DNA of 64,000 bases from NCBI GenBank assembly GCA_022841465.1, contig JALHRL010000002.1, positions 62,001-126,000 on the forward strand. Reading direction: 5' to 3'. Shown one piece after another: positions 1 through 9,617 of the stretch; within the stretch, counting starts at the first letter, position 1; every line of letters begins with the position of its first letter. Both the position numbers and the translations under genes were made by a program. The notes under the pieces are model-generated. The model saw only the letters and a list, made by a program, of their open reading frames with translations. It made no database searches and had not been told where the DNA came from. Source of the stretch: Bacteroidia bacterium (GTDB lineage: Bacteria; Bacteroidota; Bacteroidia; B-17B0; Aurantibacillaceae).

Positions 1-1918
1 CATTATCAATTCCAATACCCATAATATTACGACTTTCCGGTGTTAAGTTTTCTTGCTTAACTACCTCTACTGCTAATTTTGAAGCAATGTCTTCAACACT
101 TGTTGCACCGGCCGCTTTTGTTTTAAATTCATTTAAAATATATTCCGCTTTCTTTTTTTCAGTTGCGCCAATCACAACTTCATCGCGTACATCTTCTAAA
201 GGCAAAAACCCTTTTTCTTTAATAGAAGAAACCTTTACTACTAAATGTTTATCGTTATAGGTAAATAAATTAACCTCTCCCTTTTTAGCTGTAAAAACCC
301 AACGTACTAAATCGCGCGCACTTTGCATTCCCGGAATGGTATAATCGTTTTCTTTTAAATTATCCGCAATACGCTTTGATAATTTTTTTGCTTCCACCGC
401 TTTATCAAAAGCATCTGCACTACTGTTTTCTCCGGCAAATTGTTTTGCCTCGTTAAAAATATTTTTATTAGTTTCTTCGCTTGGTGCAATAGGTTTAAAT
501 ATTTGTGCTAAGCGATAACTCTTATGCGATGTGCTGCTTACATCTAACACTTCAATAATATGAATACCAAATTGTGTTTCAACCGGAGTAATATTTCCTT
601 TAACACCCATTAAACCCGCATTTTTAAACGGTTCTACAAATCCTATATCTTCGGTAAACCATCCGTAATCGCCACCTTTTTCAATACTACCCAAATCATC
701 ACTCATAGTTTTAACCAAAGTATCAAAGGTTACTTTTTTGTCTTTAATTAAAGCAATTAAACTATCTGCTGTTTTTTTAGCTGCTTCCATAGAACGTTTT
801 GGTTGATTGGTTTTCATATCCATGGTACCAATTAAAATGTGACGCACTTTTGCGCTATCTGCCAAGGTGTTTACCTTTTGTAATTTGTAAACTTTAAAAT
901 AAGCTCCTTCGTTATAAGGACCATAAACGGTTCCAACTGCATCTGTGTAAACAGTAGAATCTTTTATTATCATGTTTTTCTTTGTAAAATCCTGTATGGT
1001 AATAGAGCCGTTTTCACTTTCCATCATAATATAAGCACTGTCTTCTGCGGTTGTTTTATTTTTAAATCCTTCGGCAACACGTTGAGCATCTTTTTCAATA
1101 GCTGCTATATCTGATTCGCTAGGCACAATATTAAATGCAACGTATTCTATTTTTCTATTTGTTTCGTCGTTTACGTATTTGTGTTTGTTTTCATTGTAAT
1201 ATTTTTTAATATCCTCTTCTGATACTTTTACCAAACTATCGCTAACCTCATCGTAACGCTTCATTGCAATACTAACGTTAAGTTTTGTGTTTTGCATGGC
1301 ATACATTTGTTTCGCCTCAGCATTGGTAACGTAAATAGCTTTTCTCACCAGCATTGCATACTTTTCGGCTAAACGTGTATTTGTTACATCTTCTTCCATT
1401 TGTTTTACAAACAATTCCATTTCACCGGATGCACCTGAAACAAACTGACGGAATTTGTTTTTATCTAAAGACCCATCCGGTGCAGCTAATTGTTCGTAAA
1501 CTTTACCCGAGTTTGGATCTGTTAATCGTTGCACCACAGTTTGTGCGGGATTAATAATCATGTTCTCGTATAACTCATCTTCGCTAACAGAAAGACCTAA
1601 TTTTGCATATTGAGGTTTAATAACATTATCGGAAATGTACGCTTGAAAAATATAATCAACTACTTGTCTGCGTGTTTCATCGTCAATATCATTCGATTGT
1701 TTTTTCTGACGAATCATGTTTAACTGTCCTTCTACTTTTGCATAAAATTCATTTCTGTCAATTTTTTTGCCCGCTACAACACCAACGGTATTTACATCGC
1801 CTGTAAATATGGTGCTACCCGAACCTAATAAACTTTCTAAAATAAAAATTACAAGAGCTAAACCAACTATGCCTACTAATAAGGCTGTACGCTTTCTAAT
1901 GCTTTCTAAAATATTCAT
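1..1918 (-). CDS. ppiD: PpiD/SurA-like peptidyl-prolyl isomerase, C-terminus beyond window
   Basis: Periplasmic foldase of the PpiD type, expected to be anchored in the inner membrane and to assist folding of outer-membrane and secreted proteins. Reading from the ATG at 1918 gives an open frame of 639 codons running off the left edge of the window, so the C-terminus is missing here. Residues about 11-33 form one hydrophobic segment (TALLVGIVGLALVIFILESL) after a short basic N-terminus, the N-in topology of PpiD. A SurA-N-like helical region follows. Residues about 355-455 look like a parvulin (PPIC rotamase) domain, with KVRHIL at its start, a GSIEKGGDYGWF stretch and a QFGIHIIEV end. Bacteroidota homologues are usually near 700 residues, so perhaps 60 are lost. 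A TAnnTTTG element lies just upstream. The family call is firm; PpiD rather than SurA rests on the membrane anchor. Confidence 0.88.
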   Translation of the reverse strand, partial: MNILESIRKRTALLVGIVGLALVIFILESLLGSGSTIFTGDVNTVGVVAGKKIDRNEFYAKVEGQLNMIRQKKQSNDIDDETRRQVVDYIFQAYISDNVIKPQYAKLGLSVSEDELYENMIINPAQTVVQRLTDPNSGKVYEQLAAPDGSLDKNKFRQFVSGASGEMELFVKQMEEDVTNTRLAEKYAMLVRKAIYVTNAEAKQMYAMQNTKLNVSIAMKRYDEVSDSLVKVSEEDIKKYYNENKHKYVNDETNRKIEYVAFNIVPSESDIAAIEKDAQRVAEGFKNKTTAEDSAYIMMESENGSITIQDFTKKNMIIKDSTVYTDAVGTVYGPYNEGAYFKVYKLQKVNTLADSAKVRHILIGTMDMKTNQPKRSMEAAKKTADSLIALIKDKKVTFDTLVKTMSDDLGSIEKGGDYGWFTEDIGFVEPFKNAGLMGVKGNITPVETQFGIHIIEVLDVSSTSHKSYRLAQIFKPIAPSEETNKNIFNEAKQFAGENSSADAFDKAVEAKKLSKRIADNLKENDYTIPGMQSARDLVRWVFTAKKGEVNLFTYNDKHLVVKVSSIKEKGFLPLEDVRDEVVIGATEKKKAEYILNEFKTKAAGATSVEDIASKLAVEVVKQENLTPESRNIMGIGIDN

Positions 1919-1941
1919 TTTCCTTTAAATTTTAAGAGAGG

Positions 1942-1949
1942 CAAAGATA
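1942..1949 (-). promoter_or_regulatory. Putative -7 promoter element for ppiD
   Basis: On the minus strand this reads TATCTTTG, an exact match to the Bacteroidota -7 consensus TAnnTTTG, 23 bases upstream of the ppiD ATG. I see no clear -33 TTG at the expected 17-21 base spacing, so this is a partial match. Confidence 0.4.
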
Positions 1950-2053
1950 AAATAATATCGCTTAATTAGAAAGAAATTAATTAAAATTGATTGAAGTTAA
2001 AGTATTGTTTTTCAGATAGATAAAAGGCTTGAAGAAAAACCAAGCAATAGAAC

Positions 2054-2881
2054 TTAATTATACTTTTTTCCGCCAACGCCGTAACAATGTTCTTTAGCAT
2101 CGGGTAATTTAAAATTTAAAGTTAAGCCGTAAAAGAAATACCAATCTTTTGTACGAGGATTTCCGCGCATGGTGCCAATTAAATCGCCACCATCGCGACT
2201 TCTATAAGAATAAAGCATTCCGTTGCCTGAAGGAGGATTAACAATAGGATCGGGATATAGGCCGCTTACATCATCAATATAATCGGTAAAGGTTTTACGT
2301 GGACCCCATTCTACCCCAATTCCAACAAAATCATTTACATTGTATTTAAACCCTAAACCAAAAGGAACACTTATTTGATATAAAGAATATGCTTTGCTTT
2401 GACCCTCTGTTCGCAAGGGCTGCAGCGATTGCCAACCAAATCCAATATCGCCTTCCGGTTTAAAATGAAAACCGGCCAAGCCGCCAAAAATATACATGGT
2501 GAAGTAATGATTTTTGTGTCCTAAACGGTATTCAACAAAATGAAATTCGGCAATTGCATTTATTTCATAAATTCTGGTTCTAAAATTGCTGTTGCGTAAT
2601 AACTGATCGGGACTATTGCTTTTTGAATCGCTACCGTAAAGGCCCCCGTAATTAAACCCACCTCTAAAGGCGTATCGGTAATTGCTAGAGTATCTGAAAT
2701 ATGCGCCCACAGAGGGTTTAGAGTCTTTAAAATGAAAGACCGGATTTATATCGCCGATGTAATAAGATGCGCCAAGTAAGAAACCAATTTCTCTTTGTTT
2801 ATAATGCCGCTTTTTTGTTTGCGCAACAAAAAGCAAAGAGCAGAGTAAAAAGTAGACTGTATATACGGTGGTTTTTTTCAA
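2054..2881 (-). CDS. PorG-like (DUF6089) outer-membrane beta-barrel protein
   Basis: Small outer-membrane barrel of the DUF6089 family, to which Porphyromonas PorG of the type IX secretion system belongs. No ATG is available at the N-terminus. I chose the TTG at 2881 because it gives a clean signal peptide (MKKTTVYTVYFLLCSLLFVAQ); a further in-frame TTG at 2920 would add 13 residues ahead of it. After the signal come alternating aromatic-rich strands such as EIGFLLGASYYIGDINP, FGGLAGFHFKPEG and PFGLGFKYNVNDFVGIGVEW, the last being typical of these 8-strand barrels. The protein is about 275 residues. It lies 66 bases downstream of nadK on the same strand. A nadK-DUF6089 pair is common in Bacteroidota, but the usual next genes uppS-bamA are here about 19 kb away. 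The barrel is clear; an actual T9SS role is inferred. Confidence 0.75.
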   Translation of the reverse strand: MKKTTVYTVYFLLCSLLFVAQTKKRHYKQREIGFLLGASYYIGDINPVFHFKDSKPSVGAYFRYSSNYRYAFRGGFNYGGLYGSDSKSNSPDQLLRNSNFRTRIYEINAIAEFHFVEYRLGHKNHYFTMYIFGGLAGFHFKPEGDIGFGWQSLQPLRTEGQSKAYSLYQISVPFGLGFKYNVNDFVGIGVEWGPRKTFTDYIDDVSGLYPDPIVNPPSGNGMLYSYRSRDGGDLIGTMRGNPRTKDWYFFYGLTLNFKLPDAKEHCYGVGGKKYN

Positions 2882-2947
2882 TACAAAGTTTAACGTGAAA
2901 AAAATAAATTTATTGCCCAATAAAGCACTAATTTATACGTTTTTAGC

Positions 2948-3826
2948 TTACTGCCGTTTATCTATTCCCCACAACAGTTTATTGCGTAGAGTGGTGAAAA
3001 AGTGTTGGCCTTCTAAATTAATAAGATTGTATTTAAAATCGGCCAATTTAATTTTAATTTCGGTATCGGCATTAATGGTTGATGAAACAGAATCTAAAGA
3101 AATATTATACGTATCGCTTCTGCCACTTACTTTAAAACTTATTTCTCTGGTATTTGGAATTACAATTGGCCTTACGTTTAAATTATGCGGCGCTATTGGG
3201 GTAATAATAAAATTATCAGAATCAGGCATAATAATTGGTCCGCCACAACTTAAAGAGTAAGCCGTAGAACCGGTAGGAGTAGAAATAATTAATCCATCTG
3301 CGAAATACGAATTCAAAAAAACTTCATCTACATACACATCTATATTAATCATTGCACCACCCTCTTTTTTATGAATGGTAAATTCATTTAATGCGTAATT
3401 CACTTCTCCAAAACAATTATTGCATCCGTTTAACTGAATAAGTTCACGTTTATCGAGAGTAAATTTTTCTCTTAAAAATAATTTTACTGCCTTTTTTAAG
3501 TCAACTTTATTTACACTTGCCAAAAAGCCCAAACGTCCTGTGTTTACACCCAAAACAGGGATTCCAGATTTTCTAACAAAAGCTAATGTTTCAAGCATGG
3601 TTCCATCGCCACCTAATGAAATTAAATAATCTGCTTTTGAAATGAGTTCTTCTGAATTTGAAAAAGTATCGAGTGGAATGTTAAAGCCACTGTTTTCTTT
3701 TAAAAAATTATAGTATTTATCATAAATAATTAACTCCGATTTTTCAGCTTTTAAAAGCGTATAAATCTTTTCTATATAATCGGGTAAATTATCTTTTGTT
3801 GAACGAGCGTAAACAGCTACTTTCAT
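2948..3826 (-). CDS. nadK: NAD kinase
   Basis: Phosphorylates NAD to NADP using ATP (cytosolic, NADP supply). The 292-residue product has the family hallmarks in order: the GGDGT motif at residues 72-76, NTGRLGFLAS at about 99-108, an NE pair in ALNEFTIH near 147, and the substrate-binding DGLIISTPTGSTAYSLSCGG block around 177-196. Length matches usual bacterial NadK. It starts with ATG, six bases after the stop of the upstream TPR gene, and is followed by the PorG-like gene, so the three probably share a transcript. No unusual features. Confidence 0.96.
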   Translation of the reverse strand: MKVAVYARSTKDNLPDYIEKIYTLLKAEKSELIIYDKYYNFLKENSGFNIPLDTFSNSEELISKADYLISLGGDGTMLETLAFVRKSGIPVLGVNTGRLGFLASVNKVDLKKAVKLFLREKFTLDKRELIQLNGCNNCFGEVNYALNEFTIHKKEGGAMINIDVYVDEVFLNSYFADGLIISTPTGSTAYSLSCGGPIIMPDSDNFIITPIAPHNLNVRPIVIPNTREISFKVSGRSDTYNISLDSVSSTINADTEIKIKLADFKYNLINLEGQHFFTTLRNKLLWGIDKRQ

Positions 3827-3832
3827 AATTCG

Positions 3833-5650
3833 TTATTGTTTTAATATATCCCCTCTTAGTTCTCTAAATCTTTTTCTTGATTCAACTACATAAATACTTC
3901 CGGGAAAGTTAGTAATCAAATTTTCATACCCTTCTTTTGCCTTTTCTAAATTACTTAATTTAAATTGATAAAGTTCTGCTAATTTAAATTGTGCATCATC
4001 TGCATACAAATCAGTAGGATAAAACTCCAATATGTTTTTATACGATTTCTCTGCCTCGGCATAATTACCAGTTTTCTCATAAATAAATGCTTTTTTAAAA
4101 TAAATATCATCTCCTAAAGTATTGTTACTGAAAATAGAATTTATACTATCCATTCGGTTAACGGCATCTGAATAGCGATGTTGAAGTATCATTAAATCGG
4201 CACTGGAAAACATTTTTAAAGGTAAATCATTGGTATCAATCCCAATTGCATCAGAAATTACGAGCGATAATTCCAATGCATCATTTGCAATCAACTTTGT
4301 GGTTGCTCCTTTTAAAACATCGCACTGCGCTTTTGACCACTTAAAATCGCCGGCATAAAAACTAAGTTTTGCGTTTTTAAATTTTGCTTCATGCCCAATA
4401 GTTTCAAACTTAAAATCTTTTTCTACTTGTGAATAAAGCAAAGAGGCTTCCCAAATTTCACCGATAAGTAAATAAATGTCTCCCTGTAAAAGTTTATATT
4501 CGGCTTTTTCTGCTGGCTTAAGTCCGGGATTATTAATTACATTTTCTAATAATTCAATGGCTTCTGTTTGCTTGTTTAAATAATACGCTTGTAAGGTAGC
4601 CAGGTTTTTAGCAATAAAGGTTTGCATATAAGTGCCGCTGTGTTTTGCAGAAGCTTCTAATAACTTTTTTTCTACTGCTTGCAATTCAACAAGACTAGCA
4701 TTTGGTTTATCTATAACCATTTCATACTCTACACTTAATATTTCTATGCTTGCCGTTGCCGAATAAGGGGAGTCTGATTTATCAACCAAATACTGGTAGC
4801 ATCTAACGGCAGGTTCCCAGGCGCGGTTAGAAACGCACATTTTTGCCAATTCATAAATTCTTCGTCCATCTTCTTTATTTCTTTTATCTAAAGCACGCGA
4901 TTGAACAAAGGCTGCGTCAAACTCTTTTTGTTGTTTTAAAATAAAAATTAAAAACTCGGCAAATACTGTTTTGTCGGGTTGCGCCTGAATTCTTTTTTGA
5001 AGTTCTTGTTTTAATATTGGATTTTTTAATCCGGAATTTTCATCATCATAACCCAGTGAGTTTTGTAAATTGTTTTGGGCCATATACAATTCTGTTTCTC
5101 TAAATTCTATTGCATCTAAATACTCGTTTACCATTGCTTGAATATTTCCTTGCATTTTATAAATTTCTGCACGCTCGTAATAATAAGGATAATCGGGGGT
5201 GGCTTTACGACCTTTGTTATAGGCATCTATTGCTCTGTTATACTCTTTTACTTCTACAAAAGCTTGTACTATTGCCGTTAAAAAAGGCGGGTAAGGGTTC
5301 ATTTCTTTCAGTGCCTTATCATAACTTTCTGTTTCCTTTTTTTTATCACCGGTAGCATTGTAAATTTTACCTAGTTGTACGTAATACGTGACATCATTTT
5401 TATTATTCTTAATTTGTTTTTTAGTTATTTTTTCGGCTTTATCAAACTCTTTTACTTTTAAAAGGCAATTAAAGTAATGCGAATACCATATGCCCGGATT
5501 TTTATCAAATAAATCTTCTAAATACAGATTGGCTTTTTCGTATTCTTTTTGTTCGATGTACTGAAGGGCTAAGGCTTCTTTTGTGTTAATTTGCGCCTGT
5601 AAAAAACCGGAAGTAAAAAATAAAATAAGTATGAAATAATTCTTCAGCAT
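3833..5650 (-). CDS. Secreted TPR-repeat protein
   Basis: Protein of about 605 residues built almost entirely of tetratricopeptide repeats, with an N-terminal signal peptide (MLKNYFILILFFTSGFLQAQ). I start it at the ATG at 5650, which begins exactly at the signal peptide; a GTG 51 bases upstream would add an improbable 17-residue leader. TPR-like helical pairs recur from about residue 25 to the end, for example EYEKANLYLEDLFDKNPG, KEYNRAIDAYNKGRKATPDY and NYAEAEKSYKNILEFYPTD. Such proteins act as periplasmic or surface scaffolds; no enzymatic domain is visible. It lies between the RsbW-like gene (14 bases) and nadK (6 bases), suggesting cotranscription. The specific function is unknown. Confidence 0.8.
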   Translation of the reverse strand: MLKNYFILILFFTSGFLQAQINTKEALALQYIEQKEYEKANLYLEDLFDKNPGIWYSHYFNCLLKVKEFDKAEKITKKQIKNNKNDVTYYVQLGKIYNATGDKKKETESYDKALKEMNPYPPFLTAIVQAFVEVKEYNRAIDAYNKGRKATPDYPYYYERAEIYKMQGNIQAMVNEYLDAIEFRETELYMAQNNLQNSLGYDDENSGLKNPILKQELQKRIQAQPDKTVFAEFLIFILKQQKEFDAAFVQSRALDKRNKEDGRRIYELAKMCVSNRAWEPAVRCYQYLVDKSDSPYSATASIEILSVEYEMVIDKPNASLVELQAVEKKLLEASAKHSGTYMQTFIAKNLATLQAYYLNKQTEAIELLENVINNPGLKPAEKAEYKLLQGDIYLLIGEIWEASLLYSQVEKDFKFETIGHEAKFKNAKLSFYAGDFKWSKAQCDVLKGATTKLIANDALELSLVISDAIGIDTNDLPLKMFSSADLMILQHRYSDAVNRMDSINSIFSNNTLGDDIYFKKAFIYEKTGNYAEAEKSYKNILEFYPTDLYADDAQFKLAELYQFKLSNLEKAKEGYENLITNFPGSIYVVESRKRFRELRGDILKQ

Positions 5651-5714
5651 GAAGTGGCTGATTGTTTTGTTGAAAGTAAATGTAAGAGGATTAGTTAACA
5701 CTTAAAACAAAAAG

Positions 5715-6125
5715 CTAGTTAAAATTAAACTTTAATAAAACTTGTTTACCGTTTTTATCAAATTCAATTTTATCAGAAAGATTTTTCATTAAAAAAATAC
5801 CTCTTCCGTTAATTTTATCAATGTTTTCGGGTGCTGTAGGATCGGGTAAATTTTTATAATCAAAACCTAAGCCTTCATCAGAAATGGAAAATGTTACGCT
5901 ATCTGAATCTACATTGTATTCAATGGTTACGTTTTTTTCGGGGTTGTTATGATTGCCGTGCTGTATAGCATTGTTTACAGCCTCAGTAACTGCAATTAAA
6001 ATATTTCCGTATCTATCTTCGTTCACTTTAAATTGTTCGCACACATCGTCAATTATTCGCTCAACCAATGTTATATTCTGAGTATTTGAACTTATTTTTA
6101 AACGCTCGCCCTTTGTCAAAATCAT
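5715..6125 (-). CDS. RsbW-like ATP-binding protein (HATPase_c_2)
   Basis: Stand-alone GHKL-fold ATPase of 136 residues, like anti-sigma-factor serine kinases (RsbW/SpoIIAB). Visible motifs are the N-box TEAVNNAIQHGN (E48, N52), the G1 box DEGLGFD (83-89) and the G2 box GRGIFLM (107-113). The fold is therefore intact and ATP binding is expected. In Firmicutes such kinases phosphorylate an STAS anti-anti-sigma factor, but no STAS protein or alternative sigma factor is encoded nearby. The ATG overlaps the end of the DUF4175 gene by four bases, so the two are translationally coupled. The same pairing is familiar in other Bacteroidota. The cellular target is unknown. Confidence 0.85.
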   Translation of the reverse strand: MILTKGERLKISSNTQNITLVERIIDDVCEQFKVNEDRYGNILIAVTEAVNNAIQHGNHNNPEKNVTIEYNVDSDSVTFSISDEGLGFDYKNLPDPTAPENIDKINGRGIFLMKNLSDKIEFDKNGKQVLLKFNFN

Positions 6126-9100
6126 TTTTTATTTACATTGTTAAAATATTCATTCACCTTTTGTTTGTAAAACGGTGTAAGGCTTGGCGGAACGGTGTTT
6201 ATTAATTCCAATTCCTTTTCCTTAAGTCTTTTATACTCTAAAAACTGCTCAGGGTTACTTAAATTTTGAGATTTTGCTTCATTACTTTTTCTTTTTTCAT
6301 CTTGCTCCCTTTCGCGCTCTGCTTTTTCACTTTCCAATAACTTTGTTAAAATATCGTTTTGGCGTTTCATCATTTCAGGCGAAATATGTTTATTAACTAG
6401 TTCTTTTTCAGTTTGTTCCATCATATCCGCAATATCACCTCCGGGGTTAGAGCCTTTGTTTTTAAGTTTTTCCATTAACATTTGGATTTGTCTTCTAATT
6501 GCTTCTTGTTGGGCTGCCATTTTAGCAAACTGCTCGCTTGTGCCGGGCATTCCCAGGCTTTTTTGACCCGCACCGCTAGAACCACTTTCGCCGGGTTTTT
6601 GCCCAGGCTTTTTACCGGGCTTTTCTCCGGGTTTTTGGCCGGGTTTTTGGCCTTTTTCCAAATCTTGCTTTAATTGTTCTAACTGTTTATTTAATTGTTC
6701 TTGTAGTTTTTTTAAGTTGGGAATACTTGGTTTATCGGACGGTTTATTTCCTTCTCCGCTGCCGGGTTTTTTACATTTTCCTTTTTTTCCTTGAGAACTG
6801 TTTTTCATTTTATTCTGCATATTCTCTAACGATTCGTTTAACAATAAAGCTAAATTGTTAACCGATGTCATGCTACTTTGCATGCGCATCGTTCCTTCAG
6901 AGGTATTTCTATCGGAAAGTGCTTTAATGGTTTTTTCTATATTGTTGTTTATAGCACTAATTTCTCTGTTTATTAAACTGCTTACACTAGGCTCTCTTTT
7001 ACTAAGTGCTAGCAAACTGTCTTCAATAATTTTAGCATCGTCTTTTAACTTTTTTTGCTCCTGAGGAATTTTTACATATTGTGGATTATCAATTTTTGTT
7101 GTGCTTAATTTTTTAATTAGCTCTTCTTGTTTAAACGAAACATGTAATAAATTTTCTAAAATTTGGCGAGCGGCTTTCATGCTTAGTTTTTCCTGTTCTT
7201 GTTCTTCTTGTTCCATAGAATCGGCCATGTCTTCCATCATCTCTTCCATTTTTTTTGCGGCATTTTCCTGCGCATTAGCGGCATCTTTCTTGTCGTTTTT
7301 ATTTAAGCTTTCTGAACTTTTTTGCATTTCTTTACTTGCCTCATCTTGTTTAGATTCCGTATTTGGTAATGCATTTGGTTCTTCCAGCTCACTGTTTTTC
7401 TTTTCAAGATCTTTTAATTCTTCTTTTAATTTATCAAATTCTTTGCTTATTTCTTTTTGTTTTTCATCTAATTTTTTACTGTCTGTTGTTTTGTTTTCTT
7501 TACTTAATGTTTCTTGTTTTAATTCAAGTTGTTTGTTTTTTAATTCGTCTAGCTTGTCAACAATGTTTTGCATTTTTTGTTGCACTTCCAATTCTTTAAA
7601 CAATTCTAAATTTCGGTCAAGTTCTTTCTCAATATCTTTATTGTTTAATTTCATTTCTTCCAGTTTCTGTTGCACTTGGTTTTTATCCAGCTTCTCCATG
7701 GCCTTTTGCAGTTCATCAAAAAGTTTTTTCATTTCGGGAGTCATTAATTGATCAAAAAGTTTTTCGAGCTCTTGTTGCTTTTCTAAAATGGTTTCATCCA
7801 TTGGAGTAAACTCATTTTGCATGGCATTGTTTTGTTGGTTATCTTTTTTAATTTCATCAATTTTATTTTTTAATGCCTGCTGTTTTTTAAGCATCTCTTC
7901 CAACTTCTTTTTCTCATCATAGCTCATTTGCGATTTCTCGTTGAGTTTTTTAGAAATTTCATTGATGTCTTTTTGTAGCTCTTTGGTTTTCTTAATACTT
8001 TCTTCCAGGTCCTTTTTAATTTCAGAATTGTTTTTAGAAACATTCTCGTTTATTTCATCTACACTTGGAGCTTTGTAAACAGAAACGCTCGTTCTGGAAG
8101 CTTTACTTCCGTTTACACCATCGTTGTCGTATACTTCAAAATAGTATTCAATTTTATCGCCCGGCTGTAAACTGAAGGTAGATGCATTTAAAAAGTAATA
8201 ATAGTTTTGAGAAATTTGCTTGGTGTTAATTGGAAGTTGAAATGAAGCGCCTGTTTCGTAGGGCTTACCCATGGTATCGGTGCCATATTTTTTAAATACA
8301 AAATTTAATTTATTAAAACCATAATCGTCTTTAATACTTCCGCTTAAATAAATATTTCTGTCGTCTAAGGAGTCAACCGATTGATTTAAATCGATAAGCG
8401 GATACTGATCGGGTAATACGTTAATGGTATAGGCAACCGAATCAACAGCCTGCTTCACCAAATCATTGGTTGCTTTAAGTGAATAAAGGTTGCTGCTTAA
8501 AAATTTTCTGGTAAATGAAAAACTGTTTTCAGAATCTTTAGTTGGAGAAATAATAGTATCGGTAAAACGTAAACTTAACTCATCGGTATTTTTGGTATTA
8601 AATTGCCAAATAACTTTTGTACCCTGCGGCAATTGCAAATCGCCCGAATTGGTTAGTACTTCATTGGGTTTATTTAAATACGCAGGGTAAATTAGCTGTG
8701 TTGTAAATTTTGCCACCTGCGGCTTAGGTAAAACTTTTAATTCAAACTCTTCTGAATTAAACCCGGCGGCAGAAAAAACAAAGGCGGTACTTTGTTGAAC
8801 GTTTTTAAAGGTGTAGGTAAAGTTTAATTTATCTTCTTTATCCAGTTTGTATTCTATACCGTTAATTTTTACATAAACCTGATCTGGTATTTCGTTACCT
8901 GTAACTTTTAACTTTAAATTAAAATCTTGTGATTGCAAGGCAAGCAAATCATCATTTAAAACATCAAACTGAAAAGGCATTTCTTTGGCATAATAAGTTT
9001 GGTAGTTAACCAGGCGTTCTGTTCCTTTTGTAATTACTGAAGGCCAGAAAATATAAATGGAAGTGAAAATTAAAACTACTGGTAAAACATAAGGCAAATA

Positions 9101-9565
9101 TTTTTTATTTTCATTAAAATCAATGGCAGAAGTAAAGGGAACCGGTTTTAACTCGCCAATTTTTTGATTGATGCTGGCCAACAACAAATCACTCGAGCCC
9201 ACCATGGCTTGTTGATTTTGTAATTGAAGTACGTTTAATAATTTATCTTGTACATTAGAAAAATGCGTGCCTATAATTTCAGCGGCTTGGTTGTAAGAAA
9301 GCGTCTCTCCTATTTTATTTAATTTTAATAGCGGAATGGCAATGTATTTGGCCAAAACAAAAATGGTTAACGATAAAAACCCGAAAAAGAAAATGGCCCG
9401 GGTGGTTTTACCCAGTTCGCCAAAATAAGTAAGGGAAGAAACAACAAGCAAAGCTCCTAATAAAATAGCAACTGCATACAAAGCACCTTTTATAAGTTGA
9501 TTTTTATAGTACTTGCGGATGAATTCATCCAGTTTTTGTATAAGTATGTTATCGGGAGTAGCCAA
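6122..9565 (-). CDS. DUF4175 family membrane protein with long coiled coil
   Basis: Protein of 1147 residues. Hydrophobic segments near residues 23-45, 55-78 and about 155-172 anchor an N-terminal membrane module. A beta-rich extracytoplasmic region (about 180-500) follows, then a very long Lys/Glu/Gln-rich coiled coil (about 505-880), a low-complexity KPG-repeat tract (about 970-990) and another helical segment to the end. The start is TTG at 9565: an in-frame TAA lies a few codons upstream and no earlier ATG exists. The C-terminus overlaps the RsbW-like gene by four bases. The family is widespread in Bacteroidota but uncharacterised; the architecture suggests a large envelope scaffold. No catalytic motif is recognisable. 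Family call from overall organisation and the conserved neighbour, not from a profile search. Confidence 0.8.
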   Translation of the reverse strand: MATPDNILIQKLDEFIRKYYKNQLIKGALYAVAILLGALLVVSSLTYFGELGKTTRAIFFFGFLSLTIFVLAKYIAIPLLKLNKIGETLSYNQAAEIIGTHFSNVQDKLLNVLQLQNQQAMVGSSDLLLASINQKIGELKPVPFTSAIDFNENKKYLPYVLPVVLIFTSIYIFWPSVITKGTERLVNYQTYYAKEMPFQFDVLNDDLLALQSQDFNLKLKVTGNEIPDQVYVKINGIEYKLDKEDKLNFTYTFKNVQQSTAFVFSAAGFNSEEFELKVLPKPQVAKFTTQLIYPAYLNKPNEVLTNSGDLQLPQGTKVIWQFNTKNTDELSLRFTDTIISPTKDSENSFSFTRKFLSSNLYSLKATNDLVKQAVDSVAYTINVLPDQYPLIDLNQSVDSLDDRNIYLSGSIKDDYGFNKLNFVFKKYGTDTMGKPYETGASFQLPINTKQISQNYYYFLNASTFSLQPGDKIEYYFEVYDNDGVNGSKASRTSVSVYKAPSVDEINENVSKNNSEIKKDLEESIKKTKELQKDINEISKKLNEKSQMSYDEKKKLEEMLKKQQALKNKIDEIKKDNQQNNAMQNEFTPMDETILEKQQELEKLFDQLMTPEMKKLFDELQKAMEKLDKNQVQQKLEEMKLNNKDIEKELDRNLELFKELEVQQKMQNIVDKLDELKNKQLELKQETLSKENKTTDSKKLDEKQKEISKEFDKLKEELKDLEKKNSELEEPNALPNTESKQDEASKEMQKSSESLNKNDKKDAANAQENAAKKMEEMMEDMADSMEQEEQEQEKLSMKAARQILENLLHVSFKQEELIKKLSTTKIDNPQYVKIPQEQKKLKDDAKIIEDSLLALSKREPSVSSLINREISAINNNIEKTIKALSDRNTSEGTMRMQSSMTSVNNLALLLNESLENMQNKMKNSSQGKKGKCKKPGSGEGNKPSDKPSIPNLKKLQEQLNKQLEQLKQDLEKGQKPGQKPGEKPGKKPGQKPGESGSSGAGQKSLGMPGTSEQFAKMAAQQEAIRRQIQMLMEKLKNKGSNPGGDIADMMEQTEKELVNKHISPEMMKRQNDILTKLLESEKAEREREQDEKRKSNEAKSQNLSNPEQFLEYKRLKEKELELINTVPPSLTPFYKQKVNEYFNNVNKK
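6591..6650. repeat. 12-bp tandem repeat, five units, inside DUF4175 gene
   Basis: Five consecutive 12-base units of the form CCGGGTTTTTGG (plus strand), the last two identical. On the minus strand they encode a run of GxKP steps (x = Q, Q, E, K, Q) in the low-complexity tract of the DUF4175 protein. The unit is a multiple of three, so copy-number change would keep the frame. Confidence 0.85.
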
Positions 9566-9589
9566 CTTTAATTTACAATGCTGAAATTA

Positions 9590-9617
9590 CAAAATTAAGA
9601 TGATTTTTTCAAGGCAA
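9590..9617 (-). promoter_or_regulatory. Putative promoter of the DUF4175 operon
   Basis: Minus-strand TAATTTTG (9590-9597) matches TAnnTTTG, with a TTG at 9615-9617 seventeen bases upstream. It lies about 25 bases before the TTG start codon. Plausible but AT-rich context makes chance matches common. Confidence 0.4.

Noticed and set aside
2027-2045. GCTTG/CAAGC hairpin downstream of the PorG-like gene
   Set aside because: Only five pairs with a nine-base loop and a broken T run; too weak to call a terminator.
2868-3260. Plus-strand open frame of 130 codons
   Set aside because: Antisense to nadK and the PorG-like start; no domain or promoter.
7101-7751. Long plus-strand open frame of 216 codons rich in Ser, Phe and Cys
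   Set aside because: It lies antisense to the Lys/Glu-rich coiled coil of the DUF4175 gene, and its composition is the complement of that sequence; no signal of its own.
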